In this document: positions 20,129 through 31,892 of the stretch, one piece after another
How the letters are laid out: every line of letters starts with the position of its first letter
How positions within the stretch are numbered: the stretch's first letter is position 1
Source of the DNA: Volutella citrinella
Lineage: Eukaryota > Ascomycota > Sordariomycetes > Hypocreales > Nectriaceae
Direction: 5' to 3'
Length of the DNA: 64,000 nucleotides
NCBI GenBank assembly: GCA_034401135.1
Contig: JAWZSP010000002.1
Location: forward strand, 2,480,001-2,544,000
Made by a program: the position numbers and the translations under genes
Notes under the pieces: generated by a model
Databases searched by the model: none
Seen by the model: the letters and a program-made list of their open reading frames with translations, nothing else
What the model was told of the DNA's origin: nothing

Positions 20129-21443
20129 ATGGCCGAAGGCGCTGGTGGAATCGACCGCAAGGCGGATGAGCGGATGGAGTTCTCCACCTCCAAGGAGGTC
20201 ACCGTCCACCCTACTTTTGAGTCGATGTCGCTGAAGGGTAGGTGTCCAGCCCATCGTCGCGAATCCTTTCGACTGAGCTAACTCAACCCGCAGAGAACCT
20301 CCTTCGCGGAATCTACGCCTATGGATATGAATCTCCCTCCGCTGTTCAGTCGCGTGCCATTGTGCAAGTTTGCAAGGGTCGCGACACCATCGCCCAGGCC
20401 CAGTCTGGTACGGGAAAGACGGCTACCTTCTCCATCAGCATGCTGCAGGTCATCGACACGGCTGTGCGCGAGACACAGGCTCTCGTCCTGTCCCCTACCC
20501 GTGAACTGGCGACCCAGATCCAGTCTGTAGTCATGGCCCTCGGCGACTATATGAACGTCCAGTGCCACGCCTGCATTGGCGGCACCAACGTTGGCGAAGA
20601 TATTCGAAAGCTTGATTACGGCCAGCACATTGTGTCTGGCACCCCCGGTCGCGTTGCAGACATGATCCGGCGGCGACACCTGCGCACCAGACATATCAAA
20701 ATGCTGGTTCTCGACGAAGCCGATGAGCTGTTGAACAAGGGATTCCGAGAGCAAATCTACGATGTCTACCGATACCTGCCCCCGGCCACACAGGTTGTCG
20801 TCGTCAGCGCCACCCTTCCCTACGATGTTCTCGATATGACGACCAAGTTCATGACCGACCCCGTGCGAATTCTGGTCAAGCGTGACGAGTTGACTCTCGA
20901 GGGTCTCAAGCAGTACTTTATTGCTGTAGAAAAGGAGGACTGGAAGTTCGATACGCTATGCGATCTTTACGACACACTCACCATCACACAAGCCGTCATT
21001 TTCTGCAACACGCGCCGCAAGGTTGACTGGCTTACGGACAAGATGCGTGAGGCCAACTTCACTGTCAGCAGCATGCATGGCGACATGCCCCAGAAGGAGC
21101 GCGACAGCATTATGCAAGATTTCCGTCAGGGTAACAGCCGTGTGCTCATCTCGACTGATGTCTGGGCGCGTGGTATCGATGTGCAGCAAGTGAGCCTGGT
21201 TATCAACTACGATCTCCCCAGCAACCGAGAGAACTACATTCACCGTATTGGCCGAAGCGGTCGATTTGGTCGCAAGGGTGTGGCAATCAACTTTGTCACG
21301 ACAGAAGACGTCCGCATCCTCCGCGATATTGAGTGTGAGTTCCCTCGCAGCACTCCGTCGGAGTTTGGTGCTAACAAGCAGAAGTGTACTATTCGACTCA
21401 GATCGATGAGATGCCCATGAACGTTGCGGATCTCATCTCATAA
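20129..21443 (+). CDS. FAL1: ATP-dependent RNA helicase eIF4A3 (FAL1 type)
   Basis: A DEAD-box helicase of the eIF4A-III class: core of the exon junction complex in most eukaryotes and a pre-rRNA processing factor in yeast (Fal1). The predicted protein has 402 residues. Exons are 20129-20237, 20294-21334 and 21385-21443; introns are 56 and 50 bases. Motifs: Q motif region [12 protein letters not shown], motif I AQSGTGKT (72-79), PTRELA, TPGR, DEAD, SAT, and the C-terminal ARGIDVQQV and [13 protein letters not shown]. The protein ends in [18 protein letters not shown], the expected eIF4A3 tail. That tail is recovered only if the last intron uses the AAG acceptor ending at 21384. The CAG three bases earlier would place TAA directly after IE. 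The start ATG at 20129 follows CAATC and gives the family N-terminus. Confidence 0.96.
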
Positions 21444-21836
21444 TCTCTCAGCAAAGGTCTGAAAGCTGATACCAAGAACCTCATTCGTTCCAATGTCCTT
21501 GCCATGCCGCAGATGCCAAGATGACGAGAAAGCAAGAAAAGGAGCCGCGTCAAAGGGACGCCAGGCAATGGAGTGCGTGGAGGAAAGGGGCTTTACTCTG
21601 TAAAAAGTACGTCTCAACGAATCGCTTCTCTAACAACGACGCTGACTTTTGGACAAGACTGGAACAGATTGCTAAACCGGAGTTTCAGCGAGCCAATAGT
21701 ACGGATGCCAACTCGACTCGCCATGAAGACGGATCTCTGTGCGTTTTGTTTAATTACAAAAATATAAATCTTGATTTCCCAAGCACCGTCTTGAATCCTC
21801 ACCCAATCATCTCATTGTGACCAAACAGCTGTCATG
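21444..21836. other. convergent 3' region of eIF4A3 and the secreted-protein gene
   Basis: 393 bases between two convergent stop codons. AT-rich patches near 21750-21775 (ACAAAAATATAAATC) could serve as polyadenylation signals on the plus strand. I see no gene; the ORF at 21521-21820 has no recognisable features. Confidence 0.6.
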
Positions 21837-22481
21837 TCAGCTTTCATTTAGACATTCCCCATCTACCACCGAGTCACAACACAGACCAACATTTGCGTCC
21901 CCTCGATAGGGCCCATCAATACACTGGGGATGAAGAGTAATCTCCACGCAGGCTGGCGGTAGTTTCGGCCTCGACTCAGACCGATAGAAAACCTGCACTC
22001 TCCTTCTAGACGCGATCTGTGTCTCGCACGCGAAGAACTGTGCGCCATTCTCCAATGCCAAGTAGGGCATGCCTCCGGTTGTTGTCGTTCTCAGGCCAGG
22101 CGTCCCACCATCAGAAGCCAGCGACAAAGCACGTCCGCCATGGCCGTCAAGATTATCTGCACCACTGGGCTCGGGAATGTGTAGACCTCGTGCTTCCCCT
22201 CCGAGGTCGACTAGGACGGTGCGAGTCTCTGAGTCGAGGTGGAGAATGAGCCCCGGGGGACGGGATTTGGGCTCAGTGAGCACGACGACAGGGTTGCTGT
22301 TGGCGGAGCGGAAATAGTTGAGCTCCCAGTTTCGGACATCGAGCGAACCAGCAGTGCTGGGTCGGCTGGGTACCTGAGCGATGATTTTCCAGTTGTCGCC
22401 GACGGAAGGGGATTTGTCTGGGACAAGCAACTGGCATGCCGCGAGTTGGGCGATGGCTACAATATGCAGAAGTCTGGCCAT
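21837..22481 (-). CDS. predicted secreted cysteine-containing protein, unknown function
   Basis: A 214-residue product I do not recognise. The ATG at 22481 (ACCATGG context) is followed by a typical signal peptide of about 17 residues (MARLLHIVAIAQLAACQ). The mature part is mixed beta-rich sequence without repeats. Its cysteines are concentrated in the last 65 residues (CETQ, ACVEI, QCIDG, LCCDSVVDGEC), a pattern that suggests disulfides in an extracellular protein. A longer in-frame ORF reaches back to 22691, but that part is unlike a signal sequence. No intron is needed. It is convergent with eIF4A3. It could be an effector-like or cell-wall protein; nothing in the sequence decides this. 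Confidence 0.6.
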   Translation of the reverse strand: MARLLHIVAIAQLAACQLLVPDKSPSVGDNWKIIAQVPSRPSTAGSLDVRNWELNYFRSANSNPVVVLTEPKSRPPGLILHLDSETRTVLVDLGGEARGLHIPEPSGADNLDGHGGRALSLASDGGTPGLRTTTTGGMPYLALENGAQFFACETQIASRRRVQVFYRSESRPKLPPACVEITLHPQCIDGPYRGDANVGLCCDSVVDGECLNES

Positions 22482-25400
22482 GGTGGATTTGGATGCTGCG
22501 GTAGACTTGGGTGCCACGATGATATGTTCAGGCGCACCATTCTTTCGAGAAGGTGATAACTGGGAGGTAATCCCGTCAGCTCGAGGGACGAATTGGAATG
22601 CCGTTTTTGAGACAACATACTGAACTGAAGTCTGATGCAGAGTCGAAGGGAGTCTAGTGAGACAGTATGAACTTGTAACCCAATACGGCATGCCTGGTGT
22701 TTGGATTGACGTGATGCGATGTAAATTGATGAGCAGGAACGGTAATTATGTGGTTATTGTGCGTCATTGGTTTACTCATTGGCCAACTTCAACTCTTGAG
22801 GCGCAGAGCGACGACCGGGTTGGAGTAGTATTAGTACACCTCTTGTCACTCTCGTAGCATGATGTCCATTACTTCCTAACACTGGCAAACTAATCAATAG
22901 AGTAGGCGAGATCTGAAGGAGCCTGCATGCGCAACTGAGAATCGCAGCTCTGGGCGTGTAGTGTAACACCACATGTTCACGTGACAATGGGATGCCAAAA
23001 TGCCCCGGAGACTGAATTATGTGCTTCACAAGGTGTTGAGGGAGACGGAGAAACAAGTATTCGTGGATGTGGTCCATGCGATGAGGGTTGGATGACGTGC
23101 AGTTATATCTCGCGACGTATAGGCATCGCCCAGGGTGACAAGACGAGATGACTGATATGAGGCAGCGATATGACGATGCGGTATTGTAACCAACTAGGGG
23201 GGTGCGGAGGCCAGTCAACCCAGGCGGAATGGCAGCCGCACGCATTGTGGCATGGGCAACGTGGGACAACGTGGTAGCCTCGTGGTTCGCTCGCTCGCTT
23301 GCTCGCCTCCTTGATGGCTTGAACCTTCATTCACCCTGACGCCTGACGCCCTGACGCCTCGACGCCCTGCACCCGACCGCCATGGATGCCACGCGGCGTA
23401 GCAGTAGCATTGGAGCCACAGCACCCCCCATTCTACTTCTTTGGGGCAAAGGAGTCCAGGACCGGGTTACTCAGGATCGGGCGGGCCCCCAATACTTGAT
23501 GATGAGTATTGACGATGTGTAGGGGGAGCCCGTCGGGCCATCTTGCCGCCCGTCCTTTGCTCTCTCTTCCCGCCCATGGGGACGCACACAAACTCGACAG
23601 CCGCCAGCGAGAGAGCCATGCAGAGCCGCTGGGTCCGTGGGTGTCCGTGTGTGGTCCAGTGAGGCCCAGCAAAGCGATGGGCGACGCCACCAGATGGGAA
23701 CCGGCAGAGGGTGGGAGATGAGAGGAAGTGAGCAAGTTGACGGGTGCGCTCTTGGAGCCCTGGCCTTCTTTGGCAGGGCTTCTGGGGGAACCTTCTGGGG
23801 GGCGGAACGAGGGGGCGGTGATTACTGGCATCGGAGCATCCCAAGAATCGAAGCTTCTTGGCTGCGGTGGCTCTAGGATGGATTGATGTTAGTTGGCGCC
23901 GGAAGGTGAAGCTCTGTGCGTGGTGCCCGTTGGGGCATGCATAGCCGCGATGTGCTCTGACTGCCATCTGCATGCTATGTATATCTTTAGTCGTGCTCCG
24001 AACCTAACGGAGATCAGCTTGGATGGCATAAGTAGGTATTGACGCCGCACCCTCTCAGCTCCTCGTCTGGTGTTGGCTTCGTGTGCCTGCCTGCGGGCGT
24101 TTCTGCTCACCACCGCCGCCACATAATCAATCCATCACTTCCTTTCCCCCCTTCCCTGGCGCTTGAGGCGTCTTGTTCTGCAGCAGCAGGCCGGCTCCCG
24201 AGTTGTGGTGTACATAGCATGCACAAGCCCGTCGATAGTAGCCTGGCGGCGAACGGTGGTGGGTGGTATTATTTGGCACCTAGCGCCAGGCACAGGCGCG
24301 CTACTGTAGGCACCCGGGGTCTCGGCGTCCTCGCCCCAAAGAAAGTGCCAGACCTGAGGCCCTGGCGTCCAGCTTCCATCCAATTCTTCAACTCGGTTCG
24401 CCTGCAGGGACCCGAGCCCCTCACTCCCCTAGTCCCCCCCTCCCGGGCCTCCCTACGGACCCCTGAGGCTCCGCCGGGGAGACGACGATCCGGCCCGATG
24501 CTCTGGAGCCAGAGGCTGTCCCATGCCCCGGAGGGATGCCCGTGGTTCTAATGCCTGCGCAGCGTGGTAGGCATGCACGAGTATGCCTGTGCCCCTGCAC
24601 CAGCGCCCTGTATCTGCGTCGCTGCCACTCTGGCCAGCAGGCTTCTATGGCGGCCCTGTCACTTCTCCCGCCCGCCTATTCGCTTATTCCCCATCCATGC
24701 TCTCTCGTCCGAGTCGTGCCTCGCTGTCCGTCGCTGTCGTCTTCTTCCTCGTTCGTTCGGGAAAGTCGATCCTCGTCAAATGGCGCATCCTGGCCCCCCC
24801 GTCTTGTCTCAAGATGTCACCTCCTGGCCGTTTCTGCATCGCTGACAGTGCAGCAGTCAGAGGCCAAGGCCAACGCTGGCTGGCCAATGTCCACGGCGAC
24901 CTGACCGGAGGACGAATGCCGTGAGCTGACTGACCCTGACTGACCGACACAACTTGGCCTGACGTTGCCTTCATCAAGTGAACATGAGCAGCCTTTCACA
25001 TCGAGACGCCCGTGCACCGCATTGTCTTTGTGACCGGCACTTGCAGCACAACATCAGCAGAATGCCTTGTGCCGTGCTAAAATTGCGCTGTTGTAGGCGC
25101 ACGTCTTATAAGGTAGCCAATAGCCCCCAATACGTCGATTAGTTCTCACCAGCCAGTCCCCTACCAGTCCCCTGATGGCCTAATCAATCGCCGGTGTCGT
25201 ATTGGGATCTTTTCCGTCTCGTCCGGTCAGTAGTCAATTACTTCCCGGTCACTTTCGCCGTCCATACCGAATCCATTTTGGCCGCGGAATCCCCATCCTG
25301 GCCCTGGCCCCGCTGCGAATACAATACAAGATGCAATCGCAGATGGCCACCTAACGACAGGACGGGGCCTGCTGTGTGTGATCCGCTAATTACCAGCAGA

Positions 25401-26364
25401 GCTATTTATGAGCATGCAACGCAACGACAGGTATCGCTGGTCCAACTATCCCTTCTGGCTGTGCGATGCACTCCACCATCGGGAAAGATGCTGATCCGAA
25501 CTCTGAACAACAATCTCCGTGTGAAACGCGCTTGACTGGACTGATCTGCACACCGAAACGGTCTGGAAGGCAGATCAGCACTGGAGAGCCTTGTCAAGGC
25601 AACGACGGAGGATGACAAGACCACAGGCGATCTTCTCCCTTCGCACAAGCCCAGTCCATACCATGACCAATTCAGCAACTAGTACCAACCAAGGAAGCTT
25701 CTCCGAGTTTGGCCCTCGCAAAGCGCTGCGCACGAACCCCTGACTTAAAAATCTTAGTCCCGGAACCATGGGTCCATCGGTGAATCACCCAAGCTCCCCA
25801 AGCTCCCAAGCTCACGCCAAACAGGCCCGGGTTGCTAGCTGGAGGAGCCGTGCACCGGCCAGTAGGAGCATGGAGGACGAGGATCTAGCCTAGCCTGGAT
25901 AAGGGGACGAGGATGGGAGGGAGGGAAGCACTCTCGTCCGGTCCATGGCAAGAGTTGTAGTCGTCGCCCAACCCGCTTGAGACGATGCCAGCCTGGGCGA
26001 GGCTACATACAGCAAACAGTGGTCAACGCAAGCTTTGGTTCAAGAAAAGTGTCCCAGGGATGAGAACTTTCATTCATTCAAAGAGTAGCTGCCGCCTCCC
26101 AATTGTGCGACGCCTCCATTACCAGATCTGGCCTGTCACGGCATTTTGTGTCTGTTGGCAACAACAAGTGCCTCTCAAGCAAGCCCCTTTCACCAGGGCT
26201 CTGGGGATTAGGAAATAATTTACCAACGTTTGAAGTGTCCTGTCCATCCATCTCATCCATCTCGTCCACTCGCCGCTCAGCCCTTCTTTCTGTACACAGG
26301 ACCAATGGTCCGGCTCCCTCTCTCAAGTTCCTCGATGCTTTTACACGTCTTTGGCCTCACCGTC
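22482..26364. other. 3.9 kb gene-poor region
   Basis: No supported gene. Many overlapping ORFs of 60-170 codons occur on both strands, Pro/Ser/Arg-rich and without domains. There is a degenerate CTGACGCC-type direct repeat at about 23335-23365. The region includes the promoter of the secreted-protein gene above 22481 and the 3' flank of URC4. Confidence 0.5.
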
Positions 26365-28271
26365 TTAGAACACAGTCCCGTCGCTCTCGATCAGGATCGG
26401 CGGCTCTTTGGTGTTGGGCCGGTGGATTTCGGCAAGCTCGCGGCCGCCCTGCTTGTAGTTAGCACGAGCGCTTAATAAAAATACGACGCAATGCGAATTT
26501 AACTTACCCTCCAGCTACCGGCCTCTAGAACTTGCGCCAGGGTCAGTTCATGGCCAGCCAGCTCGTTCCTGAGCGACTTGTTCACTTCCTTGCACAGCAT
26601 ATCGAGGAAGCCCACCGTCACGCCTCTCCATTCCACAATGACATCGTCACTAGGCTCGAACATGGGAGCAACCTCGACCCCCTGAGTGTTCGACCTTCGG
26701 CACCAGTCGGTGTAGTTTTGTAGACCGCGCTCATTGTCGTCCTTCTTCAGGCTGAGCACGCCCATATCCACAAACAACCCGCCGTTGCGATACTCAGGCA
26801 GGCCGGTGAGAAGCTCGGTGCCGGCAAAGTGCATCTTGAGCAGCGACTGCATGGGCTGCATGAGCGAGTACGTGAGCCACTGTGTGAGCTTGTGGAATGG
26901 CAGGATGGATTCCCAAGCTGCAGCGTTGGAACTGTTGGGGAAGGCCGAAACCTTGGCAGAGTTGCCCGGCTGGGGCATGGATTGACAGGGCCAGGCGTCG
27001 CCGAGGGAGACGCCGTTGATGGAGGTTCGCGACGAGGGCCAGATCGGCGACAGGCCGTTCATGAGGACATTCCATAGGACGGGAAGAGGCACAATAAGCA
27101 CTGATGAGGCTTGGGTCGAGGGGTGGCCAAGTAGGTGGTCTAATGCGCATTGGTTAGCTTGAATGCAGTGCTGCTAGGTTTCCAAGGCTTGACTCACCAA
27201 CCAACTCTCCGGGGCGGCCTTCGGGTCCGAAGTAATCGGGCTTGTCGTGGAGGGCGCCACCCAAGCGGACCAGCATATCTGTTCGGCCCTCCAGGCCGGC
27301 GATCTCGTTTCCGGGCTTAGACTGGAGGGCGGCGCCAAGTTTCTCTGCCGTCAAGGCCTTGAGACCTTGCTTGTCAACCTGGAATTTGTTGCTGGGGTCA
27401 CTAGAAAATAGTCCCTTGGGAGAGGTTAGCCCCGACGAGGTAAGCTAGGCTGGCATTTGCTTTTGCTTACAGTTTTGAACATTTCCAAGCTGGCAACAGC
27501 GATACCTTCTGACCGTCGGTAGATGCGACCATTTTCATTGCTCTTATAGCTCCACTTTAGGCCAGCACCTGCGTCCAGTAGGACACTGACGAGGAATAGG
27601 TCAATGAGGCGACGACATCGCTCAGTGTTGTCGATAGAGTCGGGCCAGGTAGATAGAAGCTGCGCAATGCGGTCGCGTCCACCCACAGCAAAGTGCTGGT
27701 ATCTTCCATGTCCCGGAATACTTGTGAAAGGCGCGTCATAGTCTCGCTACGGAAAGAGGAAAAAAAGTCAGTCTTGATTTTCACCCCCTGCGGCGATGGC
27801 GGGCTTGTCAAGTGCAGCTCTTCACACTGGGTTCTGCCCTGTGCTGCGCAACCAAGGTGGCTATGGCGTTTTGCAGTAAGAACATACCTTGATAAGTCCG
27901 GAGACAAATGTTACGACATCAGAAAACTTTCCCATGTCAACGTCAAAGTGCCTCAAGTCGTTGCGCAAAGCCTTGTCGACGACAATCTTGCTTCGTTCTC
28001 TCACGGCACCAAGGCTTCGCAGATAACCAGCCGGGTCGAGCTGGGGGTCCGGAGGTCGAGGGAGGTCGATCTTGGGGAGTTTGATGGGCGACATTGGAGA
28101 CATGGGAGTGCCAGGACTCGTGCTCGCGGCCGAGGTGCGGTTAAGAGGGTTTCGGTGGGCGCCTGGGGACCGCAGGCTCGAGGTATGGGAGTTCACGCTG
28201 GCATTGGAGTTAATGGTGTTGATAGCGGGCTCGGCCTTGGGGGCCTTCTCTTTGCGGGAGAAGAGGCCCAT
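26365..28271 (-). CDS. URC4: URC4-like protein (DUF1688), uracil catabolism
   Basis: The DUF1688/Urc4 (Urg3) family is required for the fungal URC uracil-degradation pathway; its exact reaction is not settled. The predicted protein has 530 residues in five exons: 27888-28271, 27471-27746, 27198-27414, 26508-27139 and 26365-26448. They sum to 1593 bases in frame. Family blocks visible in order: LRSLGAVRERS, FTSIPGHGRYQHFAVGGRDR, LVSVLLDAGAGLKW, EGIAVASLEMFKTGLFSSDP, GRTDMLVRLG, WESILPFHKLTQWL, LTGLPEYRNGGLFVDMGVL and the C-terminal IESDGTVF. The first 70 residues are an added low-complexity segment with several SP/TP sites. The last exon begins at a tandem AAGCAG acceptor; the CAG choice gives the family spacing. 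No other URC gene is visible in the window, whereas in several fungi and bacteria URC genes cluster. Confidence 0.91.
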
Positions 28272-31200
28272 GGTGGGTAGTTGTCGTTGGGTTGAAGCGC
28301 GGGTGCGACAGTCTCGAGTTTTGAGAAGCTGGTGGGGCTGTCAATGGACAGTGGGTGGTATAATCGCACGGGCTTTTCGAGAGATTCGATACGGAGGATG
28401 CTGCCCGTGGCGGAAGGAGGGCAGATCTGCGAGGAGCAGTGCGCCGAAGATGTGCCGCGGAAACGACCACCAACTCAATGGAAGGGCTTGGGAGAGCGAC
28501 TGGAGACACTGCTAGGAGAGGTTATGGACTCGAGGCTCGAGGCAGAGGGACGAGAACGGGGGGCAGGTGCTTTTGAGGGACTGGCATTCGAGCAACCCAA
28601 CCCAAGCTGTGAGGGAACGAGGCGTCAGGGGGGACCCTCGACTTGTCTGCGGGGGTTGGAGCTAGGCCCAACAGTGGCCCAGGCGGAGCTTGGGAGGAGC
28701 CCGAGCGTCGTTTAGGGCCCCTGATGGCGTGAAGGGGGGCGTGGTTCGGGGGGGGGGGGATCACGGCCAGGGATGATGGGTCGACTGATCTTGGGCGCCT
28801 TGGTGGATGAGTCGCAGAACAGGCCAGGCGGTTCTCTGCACCAGGGCCACAGTGAGAGTACTGCGTATATTATTCCCGAGCTTAAGTCTCGAGTCAGAAT
28901 TAGAAGGACATGAGCCTCTTTTGTTGAAGGTTCCACCAAGAGCAAGCTTACTACTTACTATTGCTAGGAGTCTGCCGACGGACGCGGCCACATTTTTTTT
29001 TGCGGGGCCCCAATCTGGGAACGGTCGCAGGGCCGCAATATTGGGACCGGAACGGGTGAGGCCAGTTGAGGTGAGGTGAGGTGAGAGAGCAATGGCGATA
29101 AAATAAAACTCGTGCGTGTAAGGTCGTATGGACTAACACAATGGCGCTGTGGATTCGTATCTCGAGTTGCTCAGTACATCGACACGCAAATAATATTATC
29201 ACCTGTCGGCCAACGAGTAGCAGCTCGGCGGACTTGCATGGCGAATGGCCGCATACTGTTGGCCCAATGGGTGCGGATTCAAGCCGGGTTGACTATTGGA
29301 GACGATGGTCCCCTCCAGAGACGGCGCAGCGGAGGCGGAAATGAGACTGCGAGTCATGAGCCGCAGGCGCTGTTAGCGTCCTCTGCTTTCGCCAGGCGGA
29401 TGTGCTAACAGCGGCTGCACACCTGGCACCGGGTGCCGATGAGAAAGTGGCAGGCCTTGGACTGACTGACAAACAAGCAACAAGCAACAAGCCAGCCCAA
29501 CCCGACCCAACCCGGACTGGCTGGTCGTCCTAATCACACCCAAGAAGAGGGTCCGGCCTCTGGCACAGTGGCACTCCGGTGTGCTGTTCCACTATTCCTC
29601 CGTCCATCCACCCAGTCAGTCATCGAGGCCGCTCCATGGGCCGGGTCCACGACAGATAGCGCTGCAATGCCTCATCTGGCCGGGGGGGCTTACTATAAGT
29701 TAGACTGGTACATATCCCCCAAAAAGGTGTGTTTGGACTCTTGGAGACCCCAGTAATTAGGTCTGCAGCAACAGAATCGAGCGTGGCCCCCAGACTAGCA
29801 GTTCCCCGTCTCACTGCTGGCTGGCCGCCACTCGCCTGCCAGAGAGTCGAATGGCGTTAAGCTCCACAAATGGGCAGACGGGGACGGCCGCCGACGACAA
29901 GGCAACCGACGCCCCCAATGACACAAGCGCCAGCGGGACAGACTGCCAAATGGAGACCCGGCTGTCGAGGTCTCAAGGAGAATGGATGTGGATGGCCGAG
30001 GTAGATGGAAAAAAAGGAACGAGAGCGGGAAAAAGAAAAGAGACCTGCCTGATTGACCGGGGGAGCAGGAGGTAGCAACAAGCAAGGGCGCTGTTGGCAG
30101 GTTGTGAGGCGTACCGGCACAGTGCCACAATCTACTATAGTGGCTACGGCCCCTGGCTGCGATTGCAGCAGGTACCAACCCTGTAAGACAACAACGGGGA
30201 AAAGCAACGCCAGCGATGCCTCGTCTGGATGACACGCGATACAAAGTGCTTGTGTGGGTGTGATTTACCTGCATGGCGGGACGAACAACGACTGGCAGCT
30301 GAAGGGTGGGAATTGGCAGTACTTGGTAGGTTGGCGAGCGTTTCTTCATCAATCCGAGGGAAGGTCAATTGTCCACTTTTGGTCCTACGAGGTAACTTGA
30401 GCAAGGTAGTTAGGTAGGTCACCATCTAGTTATGACAAATTGATGCAAATCTCAATCTTTCTTGTATCCCCTCTCCTTGCCCTGGTCTTTTACGCGTATG
30501 CCATGACAAGCTTCCTAGACAGAGTCTGCCTGTTTGCTGGCAACACAGCAGATGCTCCACCAACGCAGCCCCCACTGAGAGAGAAACCGCCGGTCATCTC
30601 CACGAGACTCGGGAGCCGGCCATTTAACAACACTGATTGACTGGGCACACATTGCCACGAGATGAATGCAGCAGCGGCAGAGGCGCCTGATCTGCGCTGT
30701 CTCGGCCAACGAGAGCAGCCACACCCACGAGACTCTGCGTAACACCCGAGAGATTGCATGCCGATCCACCTGCGAGTACTCAACTGCCGACAGAAGCAAA
30801 AACATTCCTTCTGCCTCTTGTCTTTATCCCGCAGGGCGATTGGCTAGCCACAATTGCAGTTTAAAATTAGAACGGCGGATGAGAATCTGCAGCCCAAAGA
30901 CAACATATAGTGAGACAACGGACGAGCACGAGGACCTCCACGTATAAGTCAGGTCAAGTGACGTGGCCTGAAGATCAGTTTCCCAAAGCTATTACTGATG
31001 CTTCCGGCCATGATGTTAGGGAGGAATGTGATTCCGCACGCGACAATCGCCAGACAGCAAAGCCATGCTGAATAACTTCTACGTCTTGCATTTCCCCTGT
31101 TGGGAGCAAGTCCCCGTTGCCCTATGCGCCTCTGCTCTCAGCTCGTTGAATCGTGCCATGTCTCCAGAGTCACGGCTGGTCCTTTGTCAGTGTATGAGTG

Positions 31201-31892
31201 GTACTATGACTTTAGATTGCTCCAACTATTATGCTAGCTTGTGCTTGAGTTTGTGGAACTTGTGTGTCCCCACTGGCTACTCGCTTGGTTCATCCAAACC
31301 ATGTCTCGATTTGCCCACTCGGCCAAAATAGTCACGCATCTTCGATCTCATAGTGCCTTGGTCCGATTTGTCTTATTCTAGTTTCAGGGCTTGAAAATAA
31401 AGTTGTATGCTTGAAGCATCCTCCTTGTGTGCAGTTGCGCAGTTCTTTTCTTCCTCTTGCCGTAACGGTCTCAGATGCCCTTCGAAACCTCGTCGGAGTT
31501 CGTTTCGGCCGTCTTCCACGCCGACATCACAACAAGACGACAGACCGCCAAATCGTTGCTGTTTTTTTTGGCCTTCATGTGGCAGGCAATTTGGACAGCC
31601 TTGATTCACTGATAAGAGTTTGTCTTCACTACCTGCAGTCTTTGTTTTAATGTTTACAAGGCTACCTTCCAGGGGGAAGATACACCAAACCATATCTTCC
31701 ATGGCGTAATAGTACAATGCCCTTTGCCTCCAGTTGAGACAATGATGCCATCCGTAGATCCAACCTTCACCCGCTTATTTGCTTCTATATTTACACAAGA
31801 TGATGCATTCCCACTGGTTCACCCTCCACATGACCAATCGCTATGCGCCCTTGCAATGGCTGACCCAGAAATTGTACAACAGAAAAGGATCT
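28272..31892. other. 3.6 kb gene-poor region between URC4 and OXA1
   Basis: URC4 promoter on the left and OXA1 3' flank on the right. It contains a run of 12 or more G near 28748, a TGAGG repeat near 29067 and no convincing ORF. The best frames (29795-30352 minus, 31373-31717 minus) have no known domain. Confidence 0.5.
29067..29085. repeat. pentanucleotide repeat (TGAGG)3.8
   Basis: Nearly four copies of TGAGG in non-coding sequence about 0.8 kb upstream of URC4. Confidence 0.85.

Noticed and set aside
31373..31717. 114-codon minus-strand ORF downstream of OXA1
   Set aside because: No domain; it lies within the expected 3' flank of OXA1 and is not supported by splice sites or start context.
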